The notes below the pieces were generated by a model. That model saw nothing but the letters and a program-made list of their open reading frames with translations. It was not told where the DNA came from and searched no databases. Shown here in pieces: positions 42,464 through 53,328 of a stretch of 64,000 nt of DNA. This DNA is from Caulobacter endophyticus (GTDB lineage Bacteria > Pseudomonadota > Alphaproteobacteria > Caulobacterales > Caulobacteraceae): assembly GCF_003116815.1 (NCBI RefSeq), contig NZ_QDKQ01000056.1, forward strand, positions 1 through 64,000, given 5' to 3'. Positions within the stretch are counted from its first letter, which is position 1, and the number at the start of each line of letters is the position of its first letter. The position numbers and the translations under genes were made by a program.

Positions 42464-43999
42464 GTGGACACCGGCGTGGCGGCGAAAATACAGAGCCTGG
42501 ACGAGGCCCCAACCCTGCCGATGACGGGCGCGGCCTATCTGCCAGGCGTGGCTTACGACGAGATGTTCGCCGCGGGCGGCGACGTGCGGGCCCACTACGC
42601 ACCTTTGCAGTCGCGGATGGCGACCCTGGGCGCCTCGGCCCTGGCCGACCGGCAGAGGACGCTGGAGCGCTCGTTCCTGCTGCAGGGCATCACCTTCACC
42701 GTCTACGGGGCGGGCAGCGCCACCGAACGGATCATCCCCACCGATCTCTTTCCGAGAATCATCCCCGCGGCCGAATGGGCGCGGATCGAGTCGGGCCTGA
42801 CCCAGCGCCTGCAGGCGCTGAACATGTTCCTCGCCGACATCTACGGCGAACAGAAGATCCTGATGGACGGCGTGGTGCCGCGCGAGCTGGTGCTGGGCGC
42901 GCCCTCGTACCGGCGCGAGATGCAGAACCTGTACGTGCCGCACAAGTCGTACGCCAATGTCTGCGGCAGCGACCTGATCCGCGGCCAGGACGGCGAGTTC
43001 GCCGTGCTGGAGGACAATCTGCGCGTCCCCTCGGGCGTCTCCTACATGCTGGCCAACCGCGACGCGGCCAAGCGCACCTTCCCGGGCACCTATCGCGAGG
43101 CCGGCGTGCGGCCCGTGGAGCGCTATCCCGACCTGCTGCTGGCCACGCTGAAGAGCATGAGCGCCGACTGGCGGTCCGACCCGCAGGTCGTGGTGCTGAC
43201 CCCCGGCGTCTACAACAGCGCCTATTACGAACATGCCTATCTCGCCCGCCTGATGGGTGTGCCGCTGGTCGAGGGCCGCGACCTCGTGGTCCACGACAAC
43301 ATGGTCTACATGCGCACCACCACGGGCCTGCGCCGGGTGGACGTGATCTATCGCCGGGTCGACGACGACTTCATCGATCCCCTCACCTTCCGCCGGGATT
43401 CGTCACTGGGCGCCGCGGGCCTGTTCAACGCCTATCGCGCCGGCAACGTGGTGATCTGCAACGCCCCGGGCACGGGCGTGGCCGACGACAAGGCCGTCTA
43501 CGCCTTCGTGCCGGACATCATCCGCTACTATCTGGGCGAGGATCCGATCCTGCCCAATATCGAGACCTATCTCTGCCGCGAGAAGAGCCAGCTCAGCCAC
43601 GTGCTCGACAATCTCGACAAGCTGGTGGTCAAGGCCGTGGGCGCCTCAGGCGGCTACGGCATGCTGGTCGGCCCGCACGCCAGCGCCCAGGAGCGCGCCG
43701 AGTTCGCCGAGGCCCTGAAGGCCGATCCGGCCAACTACATCGCCCAGCCGACGATCCAGCTGTCGACCGCGCCCTGCCTCGTGGACGGCCGCATCGAGCC
43801 GCGTCACGTCGACCTGCGCCCGTTCATCCTGTCGGGCGAGAAGACGATCGTCACGCCAGGCGCCCTCACCCGCGTGGCGCTGAAGCGCGGCTCGCTGGTG
43901 GTCAATTCCAGCCAGGGCGGCGGCTCGAAGGACACCTGGGTGCTGGCCGAGGAGAACGGCCACAACAACGGCAACGGCCATAAGGGGAGCGGCCAATGA
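42464..43999 (+). CDS. Circularly permuted ATP-grasp amidoligase (DUF404/DUF407)
   Basis: A 511-aa protein of the circularly permuted type 2 ATP-grasp family (COG2308). Typical segments are VPRELVLGAPSYRREM, VLEDNLRVPSGVSYMLANRD, LTPGVYNSAYYEHAYLARLM, LVEGRDLVVHDNMVYMRTT and VKAVGASGGYGMLVGP, which hold the nucleotide- and metal-binding residues. Family members are predicted to ligate amino acids or peptides. It is first of a conserved three-gene module with alpha-E and transglutaminase genes. The GTG at 42464 is the most likely start; the N-terminus is poorly conserved, so a later start is possible. The C-terminus is low-complexity (NGHNNGNGHKGSGQ). Confidence 0.86.
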   Translation: MDTGVAAKIQSLDEAPTLPMTGAAYLPGVAYDEMFAAGGDVRAHYAPLQSRMATLGASALADRQRTLERSFLLQGITFTVYGAGSATERIIPTDLFPRIIPAAEWARIESGLTQRLQALNMFLADIYGEQKILMDGVVPRELVLGAPSYRREMQNLYVPHKSYANVCGSDLIRGQDGEFAVLEDNLRVPSGVSYMLANRDAAKRTFPGTYREAGVRPVERYPDLLLATLKSMSADWRSDPQVVVLTPGVYNSAYYEHAYLARLMGVPLVEGRDLVVHDNMVYMRTTTGLRRVDVIYRRVDDDFIDPLTFRRDSSLGAAGLFNAYRAGNVVICNAPGTGVADDKAVYAFVPDIIRYYLGEDPILPNIETYLCREKSQLSHVLDNLDKLVVKAVGASGGYGMLVGPHASAQERAEFAEALKADPANYIAQPTIQLSTAPCLVDGRIEPRHVDLRPFILSGEKTIVTPGALTRVALKRGSLVVNSSQGGGSKDTWVLAEENGHNNGNGHKGSGQ

Positions 44000-44937
44000 T
44001 GCTGGCGCGGGTTGCCGACAGCCTCTACTGGCTGGGCCGCTATATCGAGCGCGCCGAACACCTTTCGCGCCTGTCGAGCGTGATGCTGAACGCCACGCTG
44101 GACCAGACCGACTCAGGCATGCAGGCGGTGTGGATCGCCCTCTCGGCCGTCGGCGACGACGGCGCGGGCAAGGTCTCGCCGTTCGAGGCCGCGCGGGCGC
44201 TGGTGCTCGACCGCTCCGACCCCAACTCGGTGGTCTCGTCCCTGACCATGGCCCGCGAGAACGCCCGCCAGGTGCGCGACCAGATCACCACCGAGACCTG
44301 GGAGCGGCTCAACGTCCTCTATCTGCGCGTTACCGATCCGGGCGCCGAGGCCGAGTTCGCCGACAATTCGGTATCGTACCTGCACGACGTCATCGCCGAC
44401 GTGCACCTGTTCAAGGGCGCGGCCGACGCCACCATGAGCCATGGCGAAAGCTGGCGTTTCATGATGCTGGGCATGTACCTGGAGCGGGCGCAGCTGGTCT
44501 CCAGCCTCTTGGAAGTGTGCTTCGCCCAGGCGCCCAGCCGCGAGATCCACGACCATCTGGCGCTGGTCAGCCTGCTGCGCATGGCCTGCGCCCTGGAACC
44601 GTATCTGCGGGTCTACACCGCCGAGATCGAGCCCCGGCACATCCTGGAGTTCCTGGTCTTCGACGAGGACTTCCCGCGCTCGATCCGCTTCACCACCTCG
44701 CGCATCGAGGAGCACCTGACGGCCCTGGCCCGCCACGTCGAGGCGGCCGGCCGCGCCGCGCCCGAACGCCTGGCCGGCAAGCTGAAGGCGCGCCTGCAGT
44801 ACGCCGACGTGGACGAGCTCGAGACCATCGGGGCCGGCGCCCTGCTGACCACCGTCGTCAACGAGTGCGCCCGCATCCACGACGCGATCTACGAGACCTT
44901 CGTCGCCTATCCCCTCGAACTCCGTCTGCCGGCCTGA
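43996..44937 (+). CDS. Alpha-E domain protein (DUF403)
   Basis: A 313-aa all-helical protein (COG2307). MLARVADSLYWLGRYIERAE at the N-terminus is diagnostic; acidic residues recur in regularly spaced helices, such as ERAEHLSRL and AQLVSSLLEVCF. Its role is unknown; comparative genomics ties it to the ATP-grasp and transglutaminase partners in a peptide-synthesis or tagging system. The ATG overlaps the ATP-grasp stop, indicating coupling. Confidence 0.88.
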   Translation: MMLARVADSLYWLGRYIERAEHLSRLSSVMLNATLDQTDSGMQAVWIALSAVGDDGAGKVSPFEAARALVLDRSDPNSVVSSLTMARENARQVRDQITTETWERLNVLYLRVTDPGAEAEFADNSVSYLHDVIADVHLFKGAADATMSHGESWRFMMLGMYLERAQLVSSLLEVCFAQAPSREIHDHLALVSLLRMACALEPYLRVYTAEIEPRHILEFLVFDEDFPRSIRFTTSRIEEHLTALARHVEAAGRAAPERLAGKLKARLQYADVDELETIGAGALLTTVVNECARIHDAIYETFVAYPLELRLPA

Positions 44938-44939
44938 CC

Positions 44940-45926
44940 ATGCTGCTCGAAATCCGCCACGTCACCCAGTACCACTACGAGCGGCCGGTCCGCGAAAGCC
45001 TGATGGAGCTGTGGATGCAGCCCCAGAAAGGCGCGCGCCAGCGGCTGGTCAGCTTCGAGCTGGACGTCGATCCCGCCGCCCAGCTGTTCTCCTACCCCGA
45101 CAGCTTCGGCAACGCCGTCTATCACTTCGACGTGCCCCACCCGCACGACCGCCTGACCATCATCGCCCGCTCGGCGGTCGAGACCGAGCATACGGCCGAA
45201 CTGCCCGACAAGCTGGACATTGGCGAATGGGACCGCCTGCGCAGCGAGTTCGTGCGCGGCGAATGCTTCGACTTCCTGCGCCCGCACGGCTTCGTGCAGA
45301 CGACCGAGCGCCTGCAGGCCTTCATCGCCCAGCATGACCTGGAGGCCCTGCGTCGCCAGGATCCGCTGACGGCCCTGAAGCGGTTGAACGAGACGCTCTA
45401 CCAGTCCTTCGGCTACCAGCCCGGCGTCACCGACGCCGACAGTCCGATCGACCTGGCCCTGGAAGCCGGCAGCGGCGTCTGCCAGGACTTCGCCCACATC
45501 ATGCTGGCCATCTGCCGCAGCTGGGGCCTGCCGGCGCGCTACGTGTCGGGCTACCTGTTCACTGACCGCGACGCCGGCGACCGCTCGGACCCGGACGCCA
45601 CCCACGCCTGGATCGAGGTGTTCCTGCCGAGCCTGCGCTGGGTTGGGTTCGATCCGACCAACAACTGCCTGACGGGCGAGCGTCACGTGGCCGTGGCCCT
45701 GGGCCGCGACTATGCCGACGTCACGCCTTCGCGCGGGGTCTACAAGGGCGACGCCGAGAGCCACCTGGCGGTGGGCGTGACCGTTCGGCGCGCCCGGGCG
45801 GCCCTGGCCGAGCCGGAATTCCTGCGCCTGGCCAAGCCGGCCTCGTTCGGCGCGCGCCGACGCGGCGACGCGGCCGCGGTCCATCAGGACCAGCAGCGTC
45901 AGCAGCAGCAGCAACAACAGCAGTAG
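44940..45926 (+). CDS. Transglutaminase-like cysteine protease of the amidoligase module
   Basis: A 328-aa protein (COG1305). An N-terminal beta domain (LLEIRHVTQYHYERPVRESL) is followed by the transglutaminase core with the catalytic triad Cys in GSGVCQDFAH (about C181), His in DATHAWIEVFLP (about 222) and Asp in VGFDPTNN (about 238). It probably cleaves or exchanges the amide products of the ATP-grasp enzyme. The C-terminus is a glutamine tract encoded by CAG/CAA triplets (45889-45923), unusual for a bacterial enzyme. ATG at 44940, three bases after the alpha-E stop. Confidence 0.88.
   Translation: MLLEIRHVTQYHYERPVRESLMELWMQPQKGARQRLVSFELDVDPAAQLFSYPDSFGNAVYHFDVPHPHDRLTIIARSAVETEHTAELPDKLDIGEWDRLRSEFVRGECFDFLRPHGFVQTTERLQAFIAQHDLEALRRQDPLTALKRLNETLYQSFGYQPGVTDADSPIDLALEAGSGVCQDFAHIMLAICRSWGLPARYVSGYLFTDRDAGDRSDPDATHAWIEVFLPSLRWVGFDPTNNCLTGERHVAVALGRDYADVTPSRGVYKGDAESHLAVGVTVRRARAALAEPEFLRLAKPASFGARRRGDAAAVHQDQQRQQQQQQQQ
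45889..45923 (+). repeat. CAG/CAA triplet repeat at the gene 3' end
   Basis: About a dozen near-consecutive CAG/CAA codons, interrupted by one CGT, encode the glutamine tail of the transglutaminase-like protein. Tracts of this kind are prone to slippage and length change. Confidence 0.75.
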
Positions 45927-45933
45927 AGGGCCA

Positions 45934-45949
45934 GGGACCCACGGGTCCC
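45934..45949. terminator. Short hairpin between convergent genes
   Basis: GGGACC-CACG-GGTCCC, a perfect 6-bp stem, lies in the 30-base gap between the transglutaminase stop and the cysA stop. Position suggests termination from both sides; no T-run is present. Confidence 0.4.
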
Positions 45950-45956
45950 CGGCTCG

Positions 45957-46976
<1,020 letters not shown>

Positions 46977-46994
46977 GGCGTCTTCGCGTTCCGT

Positions 46995-47837
46995 TTAGTG
47001 TCCGCCCCGGCGCACGGCCGGTTGGGCGACTTCGAGGGCGGTCTTCAGCACGAGGGTGACGATGGCGAGCAGGCACAGCAGGGCCGCCACCGCGAACGCC
47101 CCCACGAAATCGTACTCGTTGTAGAGAATCTCGACGTGCAGCGGCATGGTGTTGGTCAGGCCGCGGATGTGGCCGCTGACCACCGACACGGCGCCGAACT
47201 CGCCCATGGCGCGGGCGTTGCACAGCAGCACGCCGTACAGCAGGCCCCAGCGCACGTTGGGCGTGGTCACCCGCCAGAAGGTGTAGAGGCCCGAGGCGCC
47301 CATCGAGATGGCCGCCTCCTCTTCGCTCGTGCCCTGCTCCTGCATCAGCGGGATCAGTTCACGGGCGACGAACGGGAAGGTCACGAACACCGTGGCCAGC
47401 ACGATGCCGGGCACCGCGAAGATGACTTTCAGGTCGTTGTCGAGCAGCCATTCGCCCAGCCACCCCTGCATGCCGAACACCAGCACGTAGATCAGGCCGG
47501 CCACCACGGGCGAGACCGAGAACGGCAGGTCGATCAGGGTGATCAGGAACGACTTGCCCGGGAAATCGTGCTTGGCCACGGCCCATGAGGCGCACAGGCC
47601 GAAGATGGCGTTGAACGGCACGGCGATAGCCGCCGTCAGCAGGGTCAGCTTCACGGCCGCCAGGGCGTCCTCGTGCAGCACGGCGTCGATGGCCGCATGC
47701 ACGCCCTTGCGCAGGGCCTCGGCGAAGACGGCCACCAGCGGCAGGATCAGCACCAGCGCCAGGAAGACCATGACGACGCCGATGACCAGGGCCTTGACCC
47801 AGGTCGGATCCTCGGTGGGGTGACGGGCGCGCGCCAT
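46995..47837 (-). CDS. cysW: Sulfate ABC transporter permease
   Basis: A 280-aa inner-membrane permease with about six helices. CysW features are LPLVAVFAEALRKG, DLPFSVSPVVAGLIYVLVFG, and the EAA loop EEEAAISMGASGLYTFWRVT that contacts CysA, followed by CNARAMGEFGAVSVVSGHIR. Start and cysT stop overlap at 47837 (ATGA-type junction). Confidence 0.93.
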   Translation of the reverse strand: MARARHPTEDPTWVKALVIGVVMVFLALVLILPLVAVFAEALRKGVHAAIDAVLHEDALAAVKLTLLTAAIAVPFNAIFGLCASWAVAKHDFPGKSFLITLIDLPFSVSPVVAGLIYVLVFGMQGWLGEWLLDNDLKVIFAVPGIVLATVFVTFPFVARELIPLMQEQGTSEEEAAISMGASGLYTFWRVTTPNVRWGLLYGVLLCNARAMGEFGAVSVVSGHIRGLTNTMPLHVEILYNEYDFVGAFAVAALLCLLAIVTLVLKTALEVAQPAVRRGGH

Positions 47838-48706
47838 CAGACGAACCTCCGCGAAAAGGCCTGGATGGCGTTGATGACGAACAGCATCACGAACGAAACC
47901 ACCAGCATGACCACCGCGATCGAAGCGGCCTGGGCGTACTGGAACTGCTCCAGCTGGATGATGATCAGCAGCGGGGCGATCTCGGACTTGTAGGGCATGT
48001 TGCCGGCGATGAAGATCACCGAGCCGTACTCGCCCACCCCTCTGGCGAAGGCCATGGCGAAGCCCGTCAGCCAGGCCGGACCCAGGGCCGGCAGGATAAC
48101 CCGCCAGATGGTCTGCAGCCGGCCTGCGCCGAGGCTGGCCGACGCCTCCTCGACGTCGGCCGACAGGTCGCGCATCACCGGCTCGATCGTGCGGACCACG
48201 AACGGCAGGCCGATGAAGATCAGCGCGATGGTCACGCCGACGGGGTTATAAGCGGCCTTGATGCCAAGAGGCGTCAGGAACTGGCCGATCCAGCCGTTGG
48301 GCGCGTAGAGGGTGGCCAGGGCGATGCCGGCCACGGCCGTGGGCAGGGCGAACGGCAGGTCGACCAGGGCGTTGATGACGGTCTTGCCCGGGAAATCGTA
48401 GCGCACCAGCGCCCAGGTGGTCAGCACGCCGAACACGCCGTTGGCGATGGCCGCCACCAGCGCCGCGCCGAAGGTCAGGCGATAGGCGGCCAGGGCGCGC
48501 TCGGAAAAGGCGGCGGCCACGAATTCAGACGGCGACAGCTCGGCCGCCTTCAGCGCAACCGCCGACAGCGGAATCAGCACGACCAGCGACAGGATCGACA
48601 GCGTCACGCCCAGGGTCAGGCCGAACCCGGGAATCGCGGATCGACGACGGAACAGAGGACGGCGCGCCGCGGCGGGGCGTTGCGCGGCGAGGGAGTCGGC
48701 GGTCAT
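47837..48706 (-). CDS. cysT: Sulfate ABC transporter permease
   Basis: A 289-aa partner permease (CysT/CysU). Motifs are DLPFALPTAVAGIALATLYA, IGLPFVVRTIEPVMRDL, the EAA loop VEEASASLGAGRLQTIWRVI, and FARGVGEYGSVIFIAGNMPY. First gene of the cysTWA operon. The usual first gene for the periplasmic sulfate-binding protein (sbp/cysP) is missing here; a pectin lyase gene lies divergently instead, so the binding protein must be encoded elsewhere. Confidence 0.93.
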   Translation of the reverse strand: MTADSLAAQRPAAARRPLFRRRSAIPGFGLTLGVTLSILSLVVLIPLSAVALKAAELSPSEFVAAAFSERALAAYRLTFGAALVAAIANGVFGVLTTWALVRYDFPGKTVINALVDLPFALPTAVAGIALATLYAPNGWIGQFLTPLGIKAAYNPVGVTIALIFIGLPFVVRTIEPVMRDLSADVEEASASLGAGRLQTIWRVILPALGPAWLTGFAMAFARGVGEYGSVIFIAGNMPYKSEIAPLLIIIQLEQFQYAQAASIAVVMLVVSFVMLFVINAIQAFSRRFV

Positions 48707-49054
48707 GTCCTGATCGTCGTCCTGTTTCCGGCTGCGGCTCGCGGCCTTTATTGAACAAACGCGCGTGCGGCGCCACGATGCCGAAGCGGCACCGAGTTGG
48801 AGCGCTTAAATCTCCACTGCGCCGATGGGGTCAATTGAGTTTTCTCAGGTCGCCCCCGCAGAAAAACTGTCCCTTCCGCAATCTGGCCCGCCTGGATCAA
48901 ACCGCGAAGCGAAATTGCGGCCCAAACTCAACCCGCAAGATCGAAGTTCCAATATATGAAACAACACCGCAATTTATGGGAAACATCTTGCGACTTTCGG
49001 GCGGCGTGCGAAGATCGGCCCAACAACGCGCATAATCCCTCGGGGGGAAGCAAA
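48707..49054. promoter_or_regulatory. Divergent regulatory region cysTWA / pectin lyases
   Basis: 348 bases without a gene. The right half is AT-rich for this genome, notably 48945-48990 with AGTTCCAATATATGAAACAA and CGCAATTTATGGGAAAC, probably the lyase promoter. The left part (48740-48765) has TTTATTGAACAAACG, which may be the cysT promoter read in reverse. Upstream extension of the lyase open frame into this region is not protein-like. The lyase ribosome-binding site is CGGGGGGAAG at 49041-49050. Confidence 0.45.
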
Positions 49055-51019
49055 ATGCCTCATCGCCTTCGCAAGGCCGCCATGCTGGCTTCGGCCGCCG
49101 TTTCGCTGCTGGCGCTGCCCGCCCTCGCCGCCCCGCGTCAGGTCGAATACCTCGACCGGGGCCTGGTCGCCGCCCCCGCCATCGACGGGGGCGTGCTGGT
49201 CTCGTGGCGCATCAGCGGCGATGATCCGCTGGCCCTGGCCTTCAACGTCTATCGCGACGGCAAGAAGCTGAACGCCAAGCCGCTCGCCTTCGCCACCAAC
49301 TTCGTCGACAAGACCGGCGTCGCAGGCTCGCGCTACACGCTCAAGACCGTCATCAAGGGCAAGGAAGGCCCGAGCGTGGCCGAGACCGCCGCCCTCAAGG
49401 ACGGCTTCCTGACCATCCCGCTGGACAAGCCGAAGGGCGGCGTGACTCCGGACGGCGTGGCCTACGAGTATACCGCCAACGACGCCTCGGTCGGCGACCT
49501 CGACGGCGACGGCCGCTACGAGATCGTCCTGAAGTGGGATCCGACCAACTCCAAGGACAACGCCTTCTCGGGCTATACGGGCCCCGTGCTGCTGGACGCC
49601 TATACCCTGGACGGCAAGCGCCTGTGGCGCATCGATCTGGGCCGCAACATCCGCGCCGGCGCCCACTACACCCAGTTCCAGGTCTTCGACTTCGACGGCG
49701 ACGGCCGCGCCGAGATCGCGGTGCGCACCTCCGACGGCACGGTCGACGGCACGGGAAAGGTGCTGGGCGACGCCAACGCCGACTGGCGCGGCGGTCCGAT
49801 CGAGACCCCGACCAAGGACAAGACCGGCGCCGAGATCAAGCCGGACGGCGCGATGGTGGCCAAGCTGACGGGCCGCATCCTCAAGGGTCCCGAATTCCTG
49901 ACCGTGTTCGACGGCCGCACCGGGGCGGCGCTCGATTCCGTTCCGTTCGCCGCCCCGCGCGACCCCACCACCGACGCCCCCGCCACCGAGCAGATGACCA
50001 AGCTCTGGGGCGACGGCTACGCCAACCGCTCCGACCGCTTCCTGGCGGGCACGGCCTATCTCGACGGCGTGCACCCCAGCATCATCATGGGCCGCGGCTA
50101 CTACGCCCGCACCACGGTCAGCGCCTGGGACTTCAGGAACGGCAAGATCACCCAACGTTGGCTGTTTGACAGCGCCGCCCCCGGCGTGCCGGAAGGCTTC
50201 GGCGGCCAGGGCAACCACCAGCTGGCGATCGGCGACGCCAACGGCGACGGCCGCGACGAGATCGTCTACGGCTCGATGGCGCTGGACGCCGACGGCAAGC
50301 CGCTGTGGACCGCCAAGCTCTATCACGGCGACGCCCTGCACCTGGGCGACCTTGATCCCGAACGTCCGGGCATGGAGCGCTTCGGCGTCAACGAAAGCCC
50401 CAAGGCCAACGGCGGCATCGGCTCGGCCATGCTCGACGCCAAGACCGGCGAAGTGCTCTGGACCACGCCGACCGAAAGCGACACCGGCCGCGGCGTGGCC
50501 TTCGACATCGATCCGCGCTTCCCCGGCGCCGAGGCCTGGGCCAGCAACTCCAGCACGCTCTACACGGTGAAGGGCAAGCCGATCGAAGGCGTCAAGCACC
50601 CGCCGCAGATGAACTTCGGCGTCTGGTGGGACGGCGACGAACTGCGCGAACTTCTCGACCGCAACAAGATCTTCAAGTGGGACTGGCTGAAGGGCGAGAG
50701 CAAGGTGCTGCTGAACGCCGAGGGCATGACTTCCAACAACGGCACCAAGGCCACGCCGACCCTTTCGGCCGACATCCTGGGCGACTGGCGCGAAGAGGTG
50801 ATCCTGCGCTCGGAAGACAACACCTTCCTGCGCATCTACGTCACGCCCTACCCGACCGACCGCCGCCTGGTCACGCTGATGCACGACCCGGTCTATCGCG
50901 CCGGCATCGCCTGGCAGAACACCGCCTACAACCAGCCGCCGCACACCAGCTTCTACCTGGGCCACGGCATGAAGAACCCCGAACGTCCCAACATCGTGAC
51001 CATCAAGGTGAAGCCGTGA
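49055..51019 (+). CDS. Rhamnogalacturonan lyase (PL11 family), exported
   Basis: A 654-aa secreted polysaccharide lyase cleaving rhamnogalacturonan-I backbones. A signal peptide (MLASAAVSLLALPALAAP) precedes a fibronectin-like start (YLDRGLVAAPAIDGGVLVSW) and an eight-bladed propeller with calcium motifs DLDGDGRYE, DFDGDGRAE and DANGDGRDE, plus IMGRGYYARTTVSAWDFRNG and PQMNFGVWWDGDELRELLDR, all typical of YesW/YesX-type enzymes. ATG 49055 with a strong RBS. Its GTGA junction couples it to the second lyase. Confidence 0.9.
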   Translation: MPHRLRKAAMLASAAVSLLALPALAAPRQVEYLDRGLVAAPAIDGGVLVSWRISGDDPLALAFNVYRDGKKLNAKPLAFATNFVDKTGVAGSRYTLKTVIKGKEGPSVAETAALKDGFLTIPLDKPKGGVTPDGVAYEYTANDASVGDLDGDGRYEIVLKWDPTNSKDNAFSGYTGPVLLDAYTLDGKRLWRIDLGRNIRAGAHYTQFQVFDFDGDGRAEIAVRTSDGTVDGTGKVLGDANADWRGGPIETPTKDKTGAEIKPDGAMVAKLTGRILKGPEFLTVFDGRTGAALDSVPFAAPRDPTTDAPATEQMTKLWGDGYANRSDRFLAGTAYLDGVHPSIIMGRGYYARTTVSAWDFRNGKITQRWLFDSAAPGVPEGFGGQGNHQLAIGDANGDGRDEIVYGSMALDADGKPLWTAKLYHGDALHLGDLDPERPGMERFGVNESPKANGGIGSAMLDAKTGEVLWTTPTESDTGRGVAFDIDPRFPGAEAWASNSSTLYTVKGKPIEGVKHPPQMNFGVWWDGDELRELLDRNKIFKWDWLKGESKVLLNAEGMTSNNGTKATPTLSADILGDWREEVILRSEDNTFLRIYVTPYPTDRRLVTLMHDPVYRAGIAWQNTAYNQPPHTSFYLGHGMKNPERPNIVTIKVKP

Positions 51020-52338
51020 AGAGCGTCCTGATCGGCCTGGCGACCGCCTTCGCCATCGCCCTGCCCGCCCTCGCCCAGGCGCCGGCCCCCAAGGCTCCTG
51101 CAACCGAGCCGCCGCGCGAATGGATCGACAAGGACACCGGCCACCGTGTCGTGCGCCTGTCGGACGAGCCGGGATCGAGCAGCCTCTACTTCAACTACAA
51201 CGGCTATACGCCCCAGGGCGACAAGCTGGTCATCGCCACGCCCAAGGGCCTCAGCACGGTGGACCTGGCCACCCGCAAGCTGTCGCCGCTGGTCGAGGAG
51301 AACGGCAAGTTCCTGTTCGTCGGCCGCAAGACCCGCTCGGCCTACTTCATCGTCGAGGAAGGCAAGACCAAGGTGGTCAAGGCCGTCGACATCGACAGCA
51401 GGAAGGTGCGCGTGGTCGCCAGGTTCGATCGCGGCGACATCCAGACGATCAACGCCGACGAAACGCTGCTGGGCGGCGTCGTGGTGACCAAGCCAGAGGT
51501 CGAGACCCGTCCCGACGGCATGCTCAAGCGCGACAACCGCTTCGATCAGGCCGCCTACGAGGCGCTCGGTCCTGACGGCAAGCCGCTATCCTTCGCCGAA
51601 GCCAAGGAAGTGCGGCTGAACGAGCGGCTCGAGTCGAAGATCCCGATGGAGATGTTCGTCATCGACACCCGCACGGGCGAAAAGCGCGTGATCCATGCCG
51701 CGACCGACTGGCTGAACCATCTGCAGTTCTCGCCGACCGAGCCGAACCTGCTGATGTTCTGCCACGAAGGACCCTGGCACAAGGTCGACCGGCTGTGGCT
51801 GCTGCGCACCGACCAGCCGAACGCCAAGCCGGTGAAGATCCACGCGCGCACCATGAACATGGAGATCGCTGGGCACGAATGGTTCAGCGCCGACGGCAAG
51901 ACCGTCTGGTACGACCTGCAGACCCCGCGCGGCGAAGACTTCTGGGTGGCTGGCTATGAGGTCGCGACCGGCAAGCGCGCCTGGTACCACGTCGAGCGCA
52001 ACGCCTGGTCGGTGCACTTCAACTCCAGCCCCGACGGCAAGCTGTTCGCCGGCGACGGCGGCGACAGCGAGATGGTCGCCCACGCCCCGGACGGCAAGTG
52101 GCTTTACCTGATGCACCCGCGCGGCGTCCCGGACGTCGCCGGCATCCATGCCCCCGACTCCGAACACCTGATCCGCCCTGGCGTCATCGACGCGGAGAAG
52201 CTGGTCAACATGAGCGCCCACGACTACCGCCTGGAGCCGAACGTCAACTTCACGCCTGACGGCAAGTGGCTGGTGTTCCGCTCCAACATGCACGGCGCCA
52301 ACCACGTCTATGCCGTGGAACTGGCGAAGGCGAAGTAG
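51016..52338 (+). CDS. Oligogalacturonide lyase-like protein (PL22 family) with signal peptide
   Basis: A 440-aa seven-bladed-propeller protein related to oligogalacturonate lyase Ogl. Repeats such as YFNYNGYTPQGDKLVIATPK, LMFCHEGPWHKVDRLWLLR and GHEWFSADGKTVWYDLQTPR include the conserved histidines of the catalytic site. Ogl enzymes are usually cytoplasmic, yet this one begins with a cleavable signal (SVLIGLATAFAIALPALAQA), so it probably acts in the periplasm on uronide oligomers from pectin. GTG 51016 lies within the stop of the rhamnogalacturonan lyase. Confidence 0.85.
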   Translation: MKSVLIGLATAFAIALPALAQAPAPKAPATEPPREWIDKDTGHRVVRLSDEPGSSSLYFNYNGYTPQGDKLVIATPKGLSTVDLATRKLSPLVEENGKFLFVGRKTRSAYFIVEEGKTKVVKAVDIDSRKVRVVARFDRGDIQTINADETLLGGVVVTKPEVETRPDGMLKRDNRFDQAAYEALGPDGKPLSFAEAKEVRLNERLESKIPMEMFVIDTRTGEKRVIHAATDWLNHLQFSPTEPNLLMFCHEGPWHKVDRLWLLRTDQPNAKPVKIHARTMNMEIAGHEWFSADGKTVWYDLQTPRGEDFWVAGYEVATGKRAWYHVERNAWSVHFNSSPDGKLFAGDGGDSEMVAHAPDGKWLYLMHPRGVPDVAGIHAPDSEHLIRPGVIDAEKLVNMSAHDYRLEPNVNFTPDGKWLVFRSNMHGANHVYAVELAKAK

Positions 52339-52369
52339 CCCTCGCTCCCGACCTGGACGGATCTCTTCA

Positions 52370-52398
52370 CCGTAATATCCCCCGCTTTCGCGGGGATA

Positions 52399-52404
<6 letters not shown>
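52370..52404. repeat. Intergenic hairpin repeat, family A, copy 2
   Basis: A near-perfect palindrome with CCGTAATATCCCC and GGGGATATTACGG arms and a CGC-TTTC-GCG centre, followed by ATGGGG. The TAA formed on the minus strand at 52399-52401 is the stop codon of the sterol desaturase gene. Same element as 234-266. Confidence 0.7.
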
Positions 52405-53324
<920 letters not shown>

Positions 53325-53328
<4 letters not shown>

